Assembly (NCBI GenBank): GCA_015494335.1
Contig: WGBK01000195.1
Span: 1 to 6,078, forward strand
From: Gammaproteobacteria bacterium
GTDB lineage: Bacteria > Pseudomonadota > Gammaproteobacteria > GCA-001735895
Direction: 5' to 3'
Length of the DNA: 6,078 bases
Under the pieces are notes generated by a model. That model was not told the DNA's origin, did not search any database, and saw only the letters and a list, made by a program, of their open reading frames with translations. Below are positions 1 to 5,466 of the stretch, piece by piece. The position numbers and the translations under genes are program-made. Within the stretch, counting starts at the first letter, position 1. The number at the start of each line of letters is the position of its first letter.

Positions 1-65
1 CCTGGGGGCATGACGGTGGCATCCTGGCCACCGACATCCCTGACCTGGACTACTGCCGGCCTTGA
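1..65 (+). CDS. C-terminal end of an unidentified protein (5' truncated)
   Basis: Reading codons from position 3, the frame stays open to a TGA at 63-65 and gives 20 residues, beginning WGHDGGILATD and ending in DLDYCRP. Seventeen of the 20 sense codons end in G or C, as expected for a real gene in this GC-rich genome, and the end is rich in Gly and Asp. The gene converges on the transporter gene with only 14 bases between the two stop codons, and I see no terminator hairpin there. I do not recognise the protein family from this tail. The alternative is that the frame is open by chance, since 20 codons is short; wobble bias is the main argument. Confidence 0.5.
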   Translation, partial: WGHDGGILATDIPDLDYCRP

Positions 66-79
66 AGTTGAGATTGTAT

Positions 80-1138
80 TTAATCCCGACGGCTGTTGTT
101 AGAGGCCTGCAGGTAAAGATTGTTGAACACGATCTTGGCCGCCGCCAGTGCCGGAATCGCCAGGATCACGCCGATGGCGCCGAACAGGTTGCCGAAGATC
201 AAGATGCCGACGATGACCGGAACCGGGTGCAGGTCCACGGCGTTGGCGATGACCTGCGGGATCACCACCAGGTTGTCGACGATCTGCGCCATGACCACCA
301 CGCCGATGGCATAGTAGATGAGGTTGGGGTCGAAGGGCGTCATCGCCGCCGCCACCAGCACCGCCAGGGTCATCGAGATCAGCGGTCCGATATAGGGAAT
401 CAGGTTGAGCAGGCCGGTCAGGGCGCCGAGCAGCAGCGGGATATCCAGCCCCACGAGCCAGAAGCCGATGCTCGCGACCACGGCCATGATCGCCGACTGT
501 TTCATCACCCCGCGGGTGTAGGCCTCGAGCTGGCGGGTCACCCGGTGATAGATCAGCCAGCCGAGTTCGAAACGGTGGTTCGGCAGCCAGCCCATCAGCC
601 GGTTGCGCAGCGACTTGTAGTCGCGCAGGATGAAGTAGGTCAGCAGCGGCACCAGGATCATGCTCAGGGTGATGCCGGCCACAGAGGAAGAGATGGTCGC
701 CAGAAGGGCATTGCCGAGGGAGGTCGACTGGGACAGCAGGTTGACGAGGATATCGGAGACATTCAGTTCGATACCCAGTTGGGCGCCGATGCGGTCGGTA
801 TAGACCGTGAGAAACTGTTCGAACTGTCCGAACAGCCCCGGCAGCTTGCTTTTGAGGATTGCCACCTGCTGGAACAGCGGCGGCAGGGCGAAGCCGATGG
901 CCAGCACGCTTACGGTCAGCATCAGCACCAGCAGCAGCGCGATTGCCAGCGAGCGGTTCATGCCGCGACGCACCAGCAGGTTCAAAACCGGTTCCAGCAA
1001 CGCATAGAGGGTAAAGGAGATGATGATCGGCAGCATCACCGAGGATAGCAGGTAGAAGCTGGCCAGTGTGATGGCTATCAGCCAGAAGAACAGCCGGAAA
1101 GTCTGCAGGTAGGCGTTGTGGCCCTGCGCTTCGCTCAT
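80..1138 (-). CDS. AI-2E family (PerM-like) membrane transporter
   Basis: This is a 352-residue polytopic inner-membrane protein of the AI-2E/PerM (UPF0118) family, whose members are putative exporters or permeases; the substrate cannot be told from sequence. Hydrophobic segments lie at about residues 14-31, 33-50, 63-84, 155-172, 212-230, 233-263, 275-292 and 305-335, with a soluble, helix-rich stretch (about 90-150) between segments three and four. The family signatures are present: IPYIGP near 247-252, DNLVVIPQ near 288-295, and LHPVPVIVGIL followed by a glycine-rich helix near 303-325. The length is typical. The start is the ATG at 1138-1136, because it begins just before the first membrane helix and overlaps the upstream stop codon (TGATG), a coupling arrangement. 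A GAGG lies 11 bases upstream, too far to be an ideal ribosome site. The same frame is open further upstream, to 1555, but there it only shadows the neighbouring gene. E. coli PerM is a relative; one-to-one orthology is not claimed. Confidence 0.9.
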   Translation of the reverse strand: MSEAQGHNAYLQTFRLFFWLIAITLASFYLLSSVMLPIIISFTLYALLEPVLNLLVRRGMNRSLAIALLLVLMLTVSVLAIGFALPPLFQQVAILKSKLPGLFGQFEQFLTVYTDRIGAQLGIELNVSDILVNLLSQSTSLGNALLATISSSVAGITLSMILVPLLTYFILRDYKSLRNRLMGWLPNHRFELGWLIYHRVTRQLEAYTRGVMKQSAIMAVVASIGFWLVGLDIPLLLGALTGLLNLIPYIGPLISMTLAVLVAAAMTPFDPNLIYYAIGVVVMAQIVDNLVVIPQVIANAVDLHPVPVIVGILIFGNLFGAIGVILAIPALAAAKIVFNNLYLQASNNSRRD

Positions 1139-1623
1139 CAGGGGCAGGGCCTCGCCAGCATCCGGTTCGCCTCGTGCAGGCGCCGCGCCAGTACCGATGC
1201 CAGGTTCATCAGGAAACGGTTGCCGAGCCGTGGCTCCAGTTCGATCCATTCCTCGAGGTCCTGCTTGAGAAAGAACACCAGGCGCGAATCCTCGATGCAG
1301 CGGGCCGTGGCCGTACGCTGGTCGTTCTCGGCCAGGGAGATCTCGCCGAAGAAATCCCCGCGTTCCAGCTCGGCCAGTCGGCGGGTATCCGCCAGGATCT
1401 CGACCTTTCCCTCGAACACCAGGATCGCGCCGGCGGCCTGGTCGCCCTCGTGGAATACCTCCTCGTCGCGCTTGTAGCTGCGCAGATGCATGTTGCGAAC
1501 CAGTTCGCGCACCTGTTTCGACGGTATGCCGGCGAACAGGGGCGTGGCCTGCCACAACTCGCTGATCAAGGCCTGGTCATCGGCGGGTTTGCGGAAGATA
1601 TTGTTCCAGAGTATGTCGCGCAT
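1138..1623 (-). CDS. Stand-alone cyclic-nucleotide-binding-domain protein
   Basis: This is a 161-residue soluble protein that is almost entirely one CRP-type cNMP-binding beta-roll (about residues 28-145). The phosphate-binding cassette is visible as FFGEISL (91-97, with G93 and E94) followed by QRTATAR (102-108, with R103 and T104); these match the Gly-Glu and Arg-Ser/Thr that hold the cyclic phosphate in CRP and PKA. Earlier beta-roll glycines are in HEGDQAAGAI and EGKVEI. After the roll comes only one helix (about 137-157); there is no helix-turn-helix, kinase or channel domain, so it is not a CRP-type transcription factor. It overlaps the transporter start by one base, implying co-translation, so a role in sensing a nucleotide for that transporter is a reasonable inference. 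The ATG at 1623 has no clear Shine-Dalgarno; a leaderless transcript is possible. The ligand (cAMP, cGMP, other or none) is unknown. Confidence 0.85.
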   Translation of the reverse strand: MRDILWNNIFRKPADDQALISELWQATPLFAGIPSKQVRELVRNMHLRSYKRDEEVFHEGDQAAGAILVFEGKVEILADTRRLAELERGDFFGEISLAENDQRTATARCIEDSRLVFFLKQDLEEWIELEPRLGNRFLMNLASVLARRLHEANRMLARPCP

Positions 1624-1630
1624 GCGATGC

Positions 1631-1659
1631 AGAATAGCAGAGCGTGTTCCGCTTGGGAA
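1631..1659 (-). promoter_or_regulatory. Candidate promoter of the cNMP-domain/transporter unit
   Basis: On the minus strand, TTCCCA (1659-1654) and TATTCT (1636-1631) are separated by 17 bases; each matches four of six sigma-70 consensus bases. A transcript would start about seven bases on, at or next to the ATG at 1623, so the mRNA would be leaderless or nearly so, which fits the absence of a ribosome site. A promoter is needed here because the tRNA terminator lies immediately upstream. The match is only moderate. Confidence 0.4.
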
Positions 1660-1665
1660 CGCGCT
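1641..1665. repeat. Imperfect inverted repeat, possible operator
   Basis: Ten-base arms, AGCGTGTTCC (1641-1650) and GGAACGCGCT (1656-1665), pair with one G-T wobble around a five-base centre. There is no T-run on either side, so it is not an intrinsic terminator. It overlaps the candidate -35 element and part of the spacer of the promoter at 1631-1659, a natural place for a repressor or activator dyad. The role is inferred; no known operator was recognised. Confidence 0.4.
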
Positions 1666-1686
1666 CGGTGAGCCGTTTCAGGGTAC

Positions 1687-1723
1687 AAAAAAGCCCGCCG
1701 GATCAGGTGATCGGCGGGCTTTT
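1687..1723 (-). terminator. Rho-independent terminator of tRNA-Asn
   Basis: A GC stem is formed by GCCCGCCG (1693-1700 on the plus strand) and CGGCGGGC (1712-1719), with a short loop that can partly close further. On the minus strand it is followed by six Ts (1692-1687), giving a strong intrinsic terminator seven bases after the tRNA 3' end. In the other direction four Ts follow (1720-1723), so it may work weakly on the plus strand too. It separates the tRNA from the cNMP-domain gene. Confidence 0.9.
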
Positions 1724-1730
1724 CGGAAGA

Positions 1731-1806
1731 TGGCTCCCCGGGCCGGACTCGAACCAGCGACCCAATGATTAACAGTCATTTGCTCTACCAACTGAGCTAC
1801 CGGGGA
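1731..1806 (-). tRNA. tRNA-Asn (anticodon GTT)
   Basis: This is a complete 76-nt cloverleaf. The acceptor stem TCCCCGG/CCGGGGA has seven pairs, the D stem is GCTC/GAGC, and the anticodon stem AATGA/TCATT is perfect around the loop CTGTTAA, with anticodon GTT at 1773-1771. The variable loop is GGGTC, and the T arm GCTGG/CCGGC (one G-T pair) carries TTCGAGT. The discriminator is G and the CCA end is genome-encoded (1733-1731). It decodes AAC and AAU codons. It has its own promoter upstream and terminator downstream, so it is a single-gene stable-RNA unit, although read-through from the aminotransferase gene is possible because no terminator is seen between them. Confidence 0.98.
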
Positions 1807-1819
1807 AGAGAGGCCGCGT

Positions 1820-1848
1820 ATAATAATGGAAGGCCCAGGACTCGGCAA
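1820..1848 (-). promoter_or_regulatory. Promoter of the tRNA-Asn gene
   Basis: On the minus strand TTGCCG (1848-1843, four of six matches) and TATTAT (1825-1820, five of six) are separated by 17 bases. The expected start is near 1813, leaving a leader of about seven bases before the mature tRNA. The bases after the -10 element are GC-rich (ACGCGGCC), the type of discriminator associated with growth-rate and stringent control of stable RNA promoters in gammaproteobacteria; that regulation is inferred. Confidence 0.65.
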
Positions 1849-1860
1849 TAGCCGGAAGAA

Positions 1861-3048
1861 CTATTTTTCGCAAAAAATGGACTCGATCCGATCCAGGGCC
1901 TTTTCGAGGTTTTCCATCGAGGTGGCGAAGGACAGTCGAAGGTAACCGGGGGCGCCGAAGGCCGAACCCGGAACCAGCGCCACGCCGCCCTGGTCGAGCA
2001 GCAGATTGGCCGCCGCCACATCATCCTCGATATCTGCGCGGGCGTCGATGAAGGACTGGATCGAAGGGAAGCTGTAGAAGGTGCCGTCGGAAGGCGTGAC
2101 TTGCATGTGGGGCATGGCTTCAAGGCGCCGAACCACATAGTCGTGCCGCTGGTGGAAGGCCTCGAGCATGTCGGCGATGCAGCCCTGGTCGCCGTTCAGC
2201 GCGGCCACCGCGGCGGCCTGGGAAATCGAGGCCGGGTTGGAGGTGCTCTGCGACTGGATCTTCTTCATCGCCTGGATGATGTCCGCCGGTCCGGCGGCGT
2301 AGCCGATGCGCCAGCCGGTCATGGAGTAGGCCTTGGAAACGCCGTTGAGCACCATGCAGCGATCCTCCAGTTCCGGCGTGGCATTGAGAATGTTGCTGAA
2401 GCCCTCGTCGTTCCACAGGATGTGTTCGTACATGTCATCGCTCACCGCCAGCACTTGCGGGTGCCGCTTCAACACTTCGCCGAGCACCGCCAGCTCGTCC
2501 CTGCTATAGGCCACGCCGGTGGGATTGGAGGGGCTGTTGAGCACCAGCATGCGGGTATTCGGCGTGATCGCGGCTTCCAGCTGTTCGGGACGGATCTTGA
2601 ACTGCTGTTCGATGCCGGCCTCGACGATGACCGGCTTGCCGCCGGCCAGCAGTACCATGTCCGGATAGGAAACCCAGTAGGGCGCGGGGATGATGACTTC
2701 ATCGCCGGGATTGATGACCGCCTGGCAGAGGTTGTAGAAGCTCTGCTTGCCGCCGCAGGAGACCAGCACCTGGTTGAGGTCGTATTGGAAGCCGTTGTCG
2801 CGGGAAAACTTGTCGATGATGGCCTGCTTCAGTTCGACCGTTCCGTCCACCGCGGTGTACTTGGTCTTGCCGGCGCGGATGGCTTCGATGGCCGCCTGCT
2901 TGATGTGTTCCGGGGTGTCGAAATCGGGCTCGCCGGCACCCAGCCCGATCACATCCCGGCCTTCGGCGCGCAGCTGGTTGGCGAGGGCGGTCACGGCCAG
3001 GGTCGGCGAAGGCTTGACGGCTTGTACGCGGTCGGAAAGTCGGGTCAT
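1861..3048 (-). CDS. aspC: Class I PLP-dependent aspartate-type aminotransferase
   Basis: This is a 395-residue cytosolic fold-type I aminotransferase, most like the bacterial subgroup that includes Thermus and Rhizobium aspartate aminotransferases. It probably converts aspartate plus 2-oxoglutarate to oxaloacetate plus glutamate. The N-terminal GLGAGEPDFDTP is at 35-46, and CGGKQSFYNL (98-107) carries K101, which lines up with a substrate-carboxylate lysine of the Thermus enzyme as I recall it. NSPSNPTG is at 171-178 (N175 contacts the cofactor), and VSDDMYE at 202-208 holds D204. The Schiff-base lysine is K239 in GVSKAYSMTGWRIGY, and R371 in YLRLSFA binds the alpha-carboxylate. All key residues are present at normal length. 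The start at 3048 gives the usual MTRLSDRV N-terminus; only a weak GAG lies upstream. It is divergent from uvrB and 54 bases upstream of tRNA-Asn. Some members also transaminate prephenate or aromatic acids, so substrate range is uncertain; aatA is an alternative symbol. Confidence 0.93.
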   Translation of the reverse strand: MTRLSDRVQAVKPSPTLAVTALANQLRAEGRDVIGLGAGEPDFDTPEHIKQAAIEAIRAGKTKYTAVDGTVELKQAIIDKFSRDNGFQYDLNQVLVSCGGKQSFYNLCQAVINPGDEVIIPAPYWVSYPDMVLLAGGKPVIVEAGIEQQFKIRPEQLEAAITPNTRMLVLNSPSNPTGVAYSRDELAVLGEVLKRHPQVLAVSDDMYEHILWNDEGFSNILNATPELEDRCMVLNGVSKAYSMTGWRIGYAAGPADIIQAMKKIQSQSTSNPASISQAAAVAALNGDQGCIADMLEAFHQRHDYVVRRLEAMPHMQVTPSDGTFYSFPSIQSFIDARADIEDDVAAANLLLDQGGVALVPGSAFGAPGYLRLSFATSMENLEKALDRIESIFCEK

Positions 3049-3081
3049 GGCAGGCTACTCGAAGATGGAAACAATGATTCA

Positions 3082-3109
3082 AGGATACCGGCTGAAGCGG
3101 GGCTGTAAA
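3082..3109 (-). promoter_or_regulatory. Candidate promoter of the aminotransferase gene
   Basis: On the minus strand TTTACA (3109-3104, five of six matches) and TATCCT (3087-3082, four of six) are 16 bases apart. Transcription would start near 3075, giving a leader of about 27 bases before the ATG at 3048. The elements interleave with those of the candidate uvrB promoter on the other strand, so the two may compete for polymerase. Confidence 0.5.
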
Positions 3110-3120
3110 GAGGATAAAAT
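3092..3120 (+). promoter_or_regulatory. Candidate uvrB promoter
   Basis: TAAAAT (3115-3120) matches five of six -10 bases. CTGAAG (3092-3097), 17 bases upstream, matches only three of six of the -35 consensus. Initiation would be near 3127, about 30 bases before the uvrB ATG, and would exclude the mini-ORF start at 3119. No LexA box (CTGT, eight bases, ACAG) is present in 3049-3156; the nearest is CTGT at 3103-3106 with TAAA in place of ACAG. SOS control through LexA is therefore not supported from this interval. Confidence 0.35.
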
Positions 3121-3154
3121 GATGTGTTCCCGTTTTCCTTCCGTTTCTGCCTAG
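3119..3154 (+). CDS. Possible 11-codon leader ORF in front of uvrB
   Basis: Two adjacent ATGs (3119 and 3122) open a frame encoding MMCSRFPSVSA and ending in TAG at 3152-3154. A purine-rich AGAGG (3109-3113) sits five and eight bases before them, a usable Shine-Dalgarno spacing. The uvrB ATG follows the stop after only two bases (TAGCCATG) and has pyrimidine-rich sequence, with no ribosome site of its own, in front of it. Coupled reinitiation is therefore plausible. Against it, the candidate uvrB promoter would start transcription downstream of these ATGs, and 11 codons can be open by chance. Confidence 0.35.
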   Translation: MMCSRFPSVSA

Positions 3155-3156
3155 CC

Positions 3157-5169
3157 ATGTCAAAAGCCTTCGATCTGCAGACCGATTACGAGCCGGCCGG
3201 TGACCAGCCGCAGGCCATCGAGCAACTGGTCGAGGGTATCGAGGATGGCCTGTCGCACCAGACCCTGCTTGGCGTGACCGGCTCCGGCAAGACCTTTACC
3301 GTGGCCAACGTGATCCAGCGTACCCAGCGCCCGGCCATCATCATGGCCCACAACAAGACCCTGGCGGCACAGCTCTACGGGGAGATGAAGGAATTCTTCC
3401 CGCGCAACTCGGTGCAGTACTTCGTTTCCTATTACGACTACTACCAGCCGGAAGCCTATGTGCCGGCTTCCGACACCTTCATCGAGAAGGATGCCTCGAT
3501 CAACGATCACATCGAGCAGATGCGGTTGTCGGCGACCAAGTCGCTGTTCGAGCGGCGCGACACCATCATCGTGGCCTCGGTGTCGGCGATCTACGGTCTC
3601 GGCGACCCCGAGTCCTATCTCAAGATGCTGCTGCACCTGGTAGTGGGCGACCCGGTGGATCAGCGGCAGATTCTGCGCCGCCTGGCAGAATTGCAGTACA
3701 CGCGCAACGACCTGGAACTCACGCGCGGCAGCTACCGCGTGCGCGGCGATGTGATCGAGATCCATCCGGCCGACTCGGAGCGGGAAGCGATCCGCGTCGA
3801 GCTGTTCGACGACGAGGTTGAGCAACTCAGTCATTTCGATCCGCTGACCGGCGAGATCATGGAGCGGGTCAAGCGCGTGACCGTATACCCGAAGACCCAT
3901 TACGTAACGCCGCGCGAGACCATTCTCGAAGCCATCGAGCAGATCAAGGTCGAGCTTGACCAGCGGCTGGCGGAGCTGAAGTCGCTGAACAAGCTGGTGG
4001 AGATGCAGCGTCTCGAGCAACGGGTGAACTACGACATCGAGATGATGATGGAGCTGGGCTATTGCAGCGGCATCGAGAACTATTCGCGCTACCTCTCCGG
4101 TCGCGCACCGGGCGAACCGCCGCCGACCCTGTTCGAATACCTGCCGCAGGACTGCCTGCTGTTTATCGATGAAAGCCATGTCACGGTGCCGCAGATCGGC
4201 GGCATGTACAAGGGTGACCGCTCGCGCAAGGAGACCCTGGTGGAATACGGCTTTCGCCTGCCCTCGGCGCTGGACAACCGACCCCTGCGATTCGAGGAAT
4301 GGGAAGCCCTGTCGCCGCAGACCGTGTTCGTATCGGCCACACCGGGGGACTACGAGGAACAGCACAGCGGCCAGGTGGTGGAGCAGGTGGTGCGCCCGAC
4401 CGGGCTGGTCGACCCCGAGATCGAGGTGCGGCCGGCCACCACCCAGGTCGACGACCTGCTGTCGGAGATCCACCTGCGGGTCGAGCGGCAGGAACGGGTG
4501 CTGGTCACCACCCTGACCAAGCGCATGGCCGAGGATCTGACCGAGTATCTCGATGAGCACGGTATCCGTGTCCGCTACCTGCATTCGGACATCGATACGG
4601 TGGAACGCATGGAGATCATCCGTGATCTGCGCCTTGGAGAATTCGATGTGCTGGTCGGCATCAACCTGTTGCGCGAGGGCCTCGACATGCCGGAGGTGTC
4701 GCTGGTCGCCATACTCGACGCAGACAAGGAAGGCTTCCTGCGCTCCGATCGATCACTGATCCAGACCATCGGCCGTGCCGCGCGCAATGTGCGGGGGCGC
4801 GCCATTCTCTATGCGGACCGCGTGACAGGTTCGATGCAGCGGGCCATTGACGAAACCGAACGCCGTCGCGCCCGCCAACTGGCTTTCAACGAGGAACATG
4901 GCATCACGCCCCAGGGCATCGTCAAGTCGATTACTGATGTCATGGATCTGGGGCAGGGACGATCCCCCAGCACCGGCAAGGCCTGGTCGAAGGTGGCCGA
5001 GCCGCAAGCCGGCTACCGCCCCCTCAAGCCGGCCGAACTCAAGCGCGAACTGAAACGCCTCGAGGACCGCATGTATGAGCATGCGCGCAACCTCGAATTC
5101 GAGCAGGCGGCGCAGATCCGCGACCAGATCGAAACACTGAAAAAAAATCAGTTTATCGAGGCGGTATAG
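3157..5169 (+). CDS. uvrB: UvrABC excision nuclease subunit B
   Basis: This 670-residue cytosolic DNA-damage-verification helicase-like subunit is loaded by UvrA, opens the duplex and recruits UvrC in nucleotide excision repair. Walker A GVTGSGKT is at 39-46 (K45). The beta-hairpin tyrosines are Y92, Y93, Y95 and Y96 in YFVSYYDYYQPEAY. The UvrA-interacting domain follows, around 150-250. Motif II DESH is at 338-341, motif III SATP at 393-396, GINLLREGLD at 501-510 and motif VI QTIGRAARN at 536-544. The C-terminal UVR motif for UvrC binding (about 628-662) includes NLEFEQAAQIRDQI. All catalytic residues are intact and the length matches E. coli (673). The ATG at 3157 is chosen because MSKAFDL aligns with the E. 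coli start; an in-frame GTG at 3124 would add 11 unsupported residues. The start lacks a Shine-Dalgarno, which is odd for an essential repair step and may reflect coupling to the preceding mini-ORF. Confidence 0.98.
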   Translation: MSKAFDLQTDYEPAGDQPQAIEQLVEGIEDGLSHQTLLGVTGSGKTFTVANVIQRTQRPAIIMAHNKTLAAQLYGEMKEFFPRNSVQYFVSYYDYYQPEAYVPASDTFIEKDASINDHIEQMRLSATKSLFERRDTIIVASVSAIYGLGDPESYLKMLLHLVVGDPVDQRQILRRLAELQYTRNDLELTRGSYRVRGDVIEIHPADSEREAIRVELFDDEVEQLSHFDPLTGEIMERVKRVTVYPKTHYVTPRETILEAIEQIKVELDQRLAELKSLNKLVEMQRLEQRVNYDIEMMMELGYCSGIENYSRYLSGRAPGEPPPTLFEYLPQDCLLFIDESHVTVPQIGGMYKGDRSRKETLVEYGFRLPSALDNRPLRFEEWEALSPQTVFVSATPGDYEEQHSGQVVEQVVRPTGLVDPEIEVRPATTQVDDLLSEIHLRVERQERVLVTTLTKRMAEDLTEYLDEHGIRVRYLHSDIDTVERMEIIRDLRLGEFDVLVGINLLREGLDMPEVSLVAILDADKEGFLRSDRSLIQTIGRAARNVRGRAILYADRVTGSMQRAIDETERRRARQLAFNEEHGITPQGIVKSITDVMDLGQGRSPSTGKAWSKVAEPQAGYRPLKPAELKRELKRLEDRMYEHARNLEFEQAAQIRDQIETLKKNQFIEAV

Positions 5170-5196
5170 GCCCGGTTTCCAGTGTGACGGGCGATT
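5170..5196 (+). terminator. Weak candidate terminator after uvrB
   Basis: GCCCG (5170-5174) and CGGGC (5188-5192) can pair over a 13-base loop directly after the uvrB stop codon, followed by GATTTT. The five-pair stem and four Ts are marginal, and the loop is large. It may attenuate rather than stop transcription; read-through into sqr cannot be excluded. Confidence 0.25.
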
Positions 5197-5213
5197 TTCC
5201 GTTAGAATATAAG
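5184..5213 (+). promoter_or_regulatory. Candidate promoter upstream of sqr
   Basis: GTGACG (5184-5189, four of six) and TATAAG (5208-5213, five of six) are 18 bases apart, within an AT-rich patch that also contains TAGAAT (5203-5208). It would start transcription near 5220 and give a leader of nearly 250 bases. A weaker alternative is TTGGAT (5313-5318) with TTCAAT (5335-5340). Neither is strong, and an activator-dependent promoter with poor core elements would also fit. Confidence 0.3.
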
Positions 5214-5452
5214 CCTTTACTGATGCAGGTTTTCGGAGAAAAGGCGCTTTATTTGATTCAGGATAAGCCAAGCCCCGGAAAGCCCGGATTTCGTCTAGTC
5301 AAGGCCCGGTGTTTGGATTATCATGCACCCGCTCTTCAATAAAAGAAATGTCTGCAAGAATCCTCGCGCCGGCGTTTCAGTCGCGGCTGATTCATGCAGA
5401 GATTTGTTTTGAAAGAGTACGTCAGAAAACTCTGGTCAACATTCATTTTCCG

Positions 5453-5459
5453 AAGGAGA
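5453..5459 (+). promoter_or_regulatory. Strong ribosome binding site of sqr
   Basis: AAGGAGA lies seven bases before the ATG at 5467. This near-ideal Shine-Dalgarno fixes the sqr start and contrasts with the absent or weak sites in front of uvrB, the aminotransferase gene and the cNMP-domain gene, suggesting high translation of the oxidoreductase. Confidence 0.9.
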
Positions 5460-5466
5460 GAACTCA

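Larger units (their letters stand above)
5170..5466. other. 297-bp intergenic leader region between uvrB and sqr
   Basis: This stretch is more AT-rich than the flanking genes. It contains a marginal terminator, an AT-rich cluster with -10-like sequences near 5203-5213, and a small perfect hairpin (TTTTC/GAAAA, 5230-5242) nested inside GCCTTT/AAAGGC (5213-5218 and 5240-5245). It also has three copies of GCCCGG followed by a T-rich tail (5170, 5282, 5304) and a CGCCGGCG palindrome (5367-5374). A 39-codon frame at 5223-5342 has no ribosome site and poor wobble bias, so it is not called. No tRNA, known riboswitch or mobile element was recognised. It most likely holds the sqr promoter and a long 5' untranslated region. 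Confidence 0.6.

Noticed and set aside
62..1048. 328-codon plus-strand frame opposite the transporter
   Set aside because: It is dominated by Gln, His, Asp and Arg with no hydrophobic core or motif, the typical antisense shadow of a GC-rich gene.
80..1555. 491-residue reading of the transporter frame starting at 1555
   Set aside because: The extra 139 residues are Arg/Gly-rich and lie on top of the well-supported cNMP-domain gene in another frame; the family start is the ATG at 1138.
1731..1806. tRNA-Asn as an integration site for a genomic island
   Set aside because: No integrase, no repeated tRNA 3' end and no foreign-looking sequence is present on either side; the flanks are core genes and a normal terminator.
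2101..3108. 335-codon plus-strand frame opposite the aminotransferase
   Set aside because: Its composition is an antisense shadow, and the opposite strand encodes a complete enzyme with all catalytic residues.
3103..3118. LexA-like half site CTGT in front of uvrB
   Set aside because: The second half is TAAA, not ACAG, so it does not meet the SOS box consensus.
3160..4584. 474-codon minus-strand frame opposite uvrB
   Set aside because: It is His/Gln/Leu/Arg-rich low-information sequence, an antisense shadow of a highly conserved gene.
5313..5327. Sigma-54-like TTGG...GCA sequence in the sqr leader
   Set aside because: The GG and GC are eight bases apart instead of ten, so the spacing rules it out.
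5223..5342. 39-codon plus-strand ORF in the uvrB-sqr gap
   Set aside because: It has no Shine-Dalgarno and fewer than half of its codons end in G or C, unlike the real genes here; a chance open frame is more likely.
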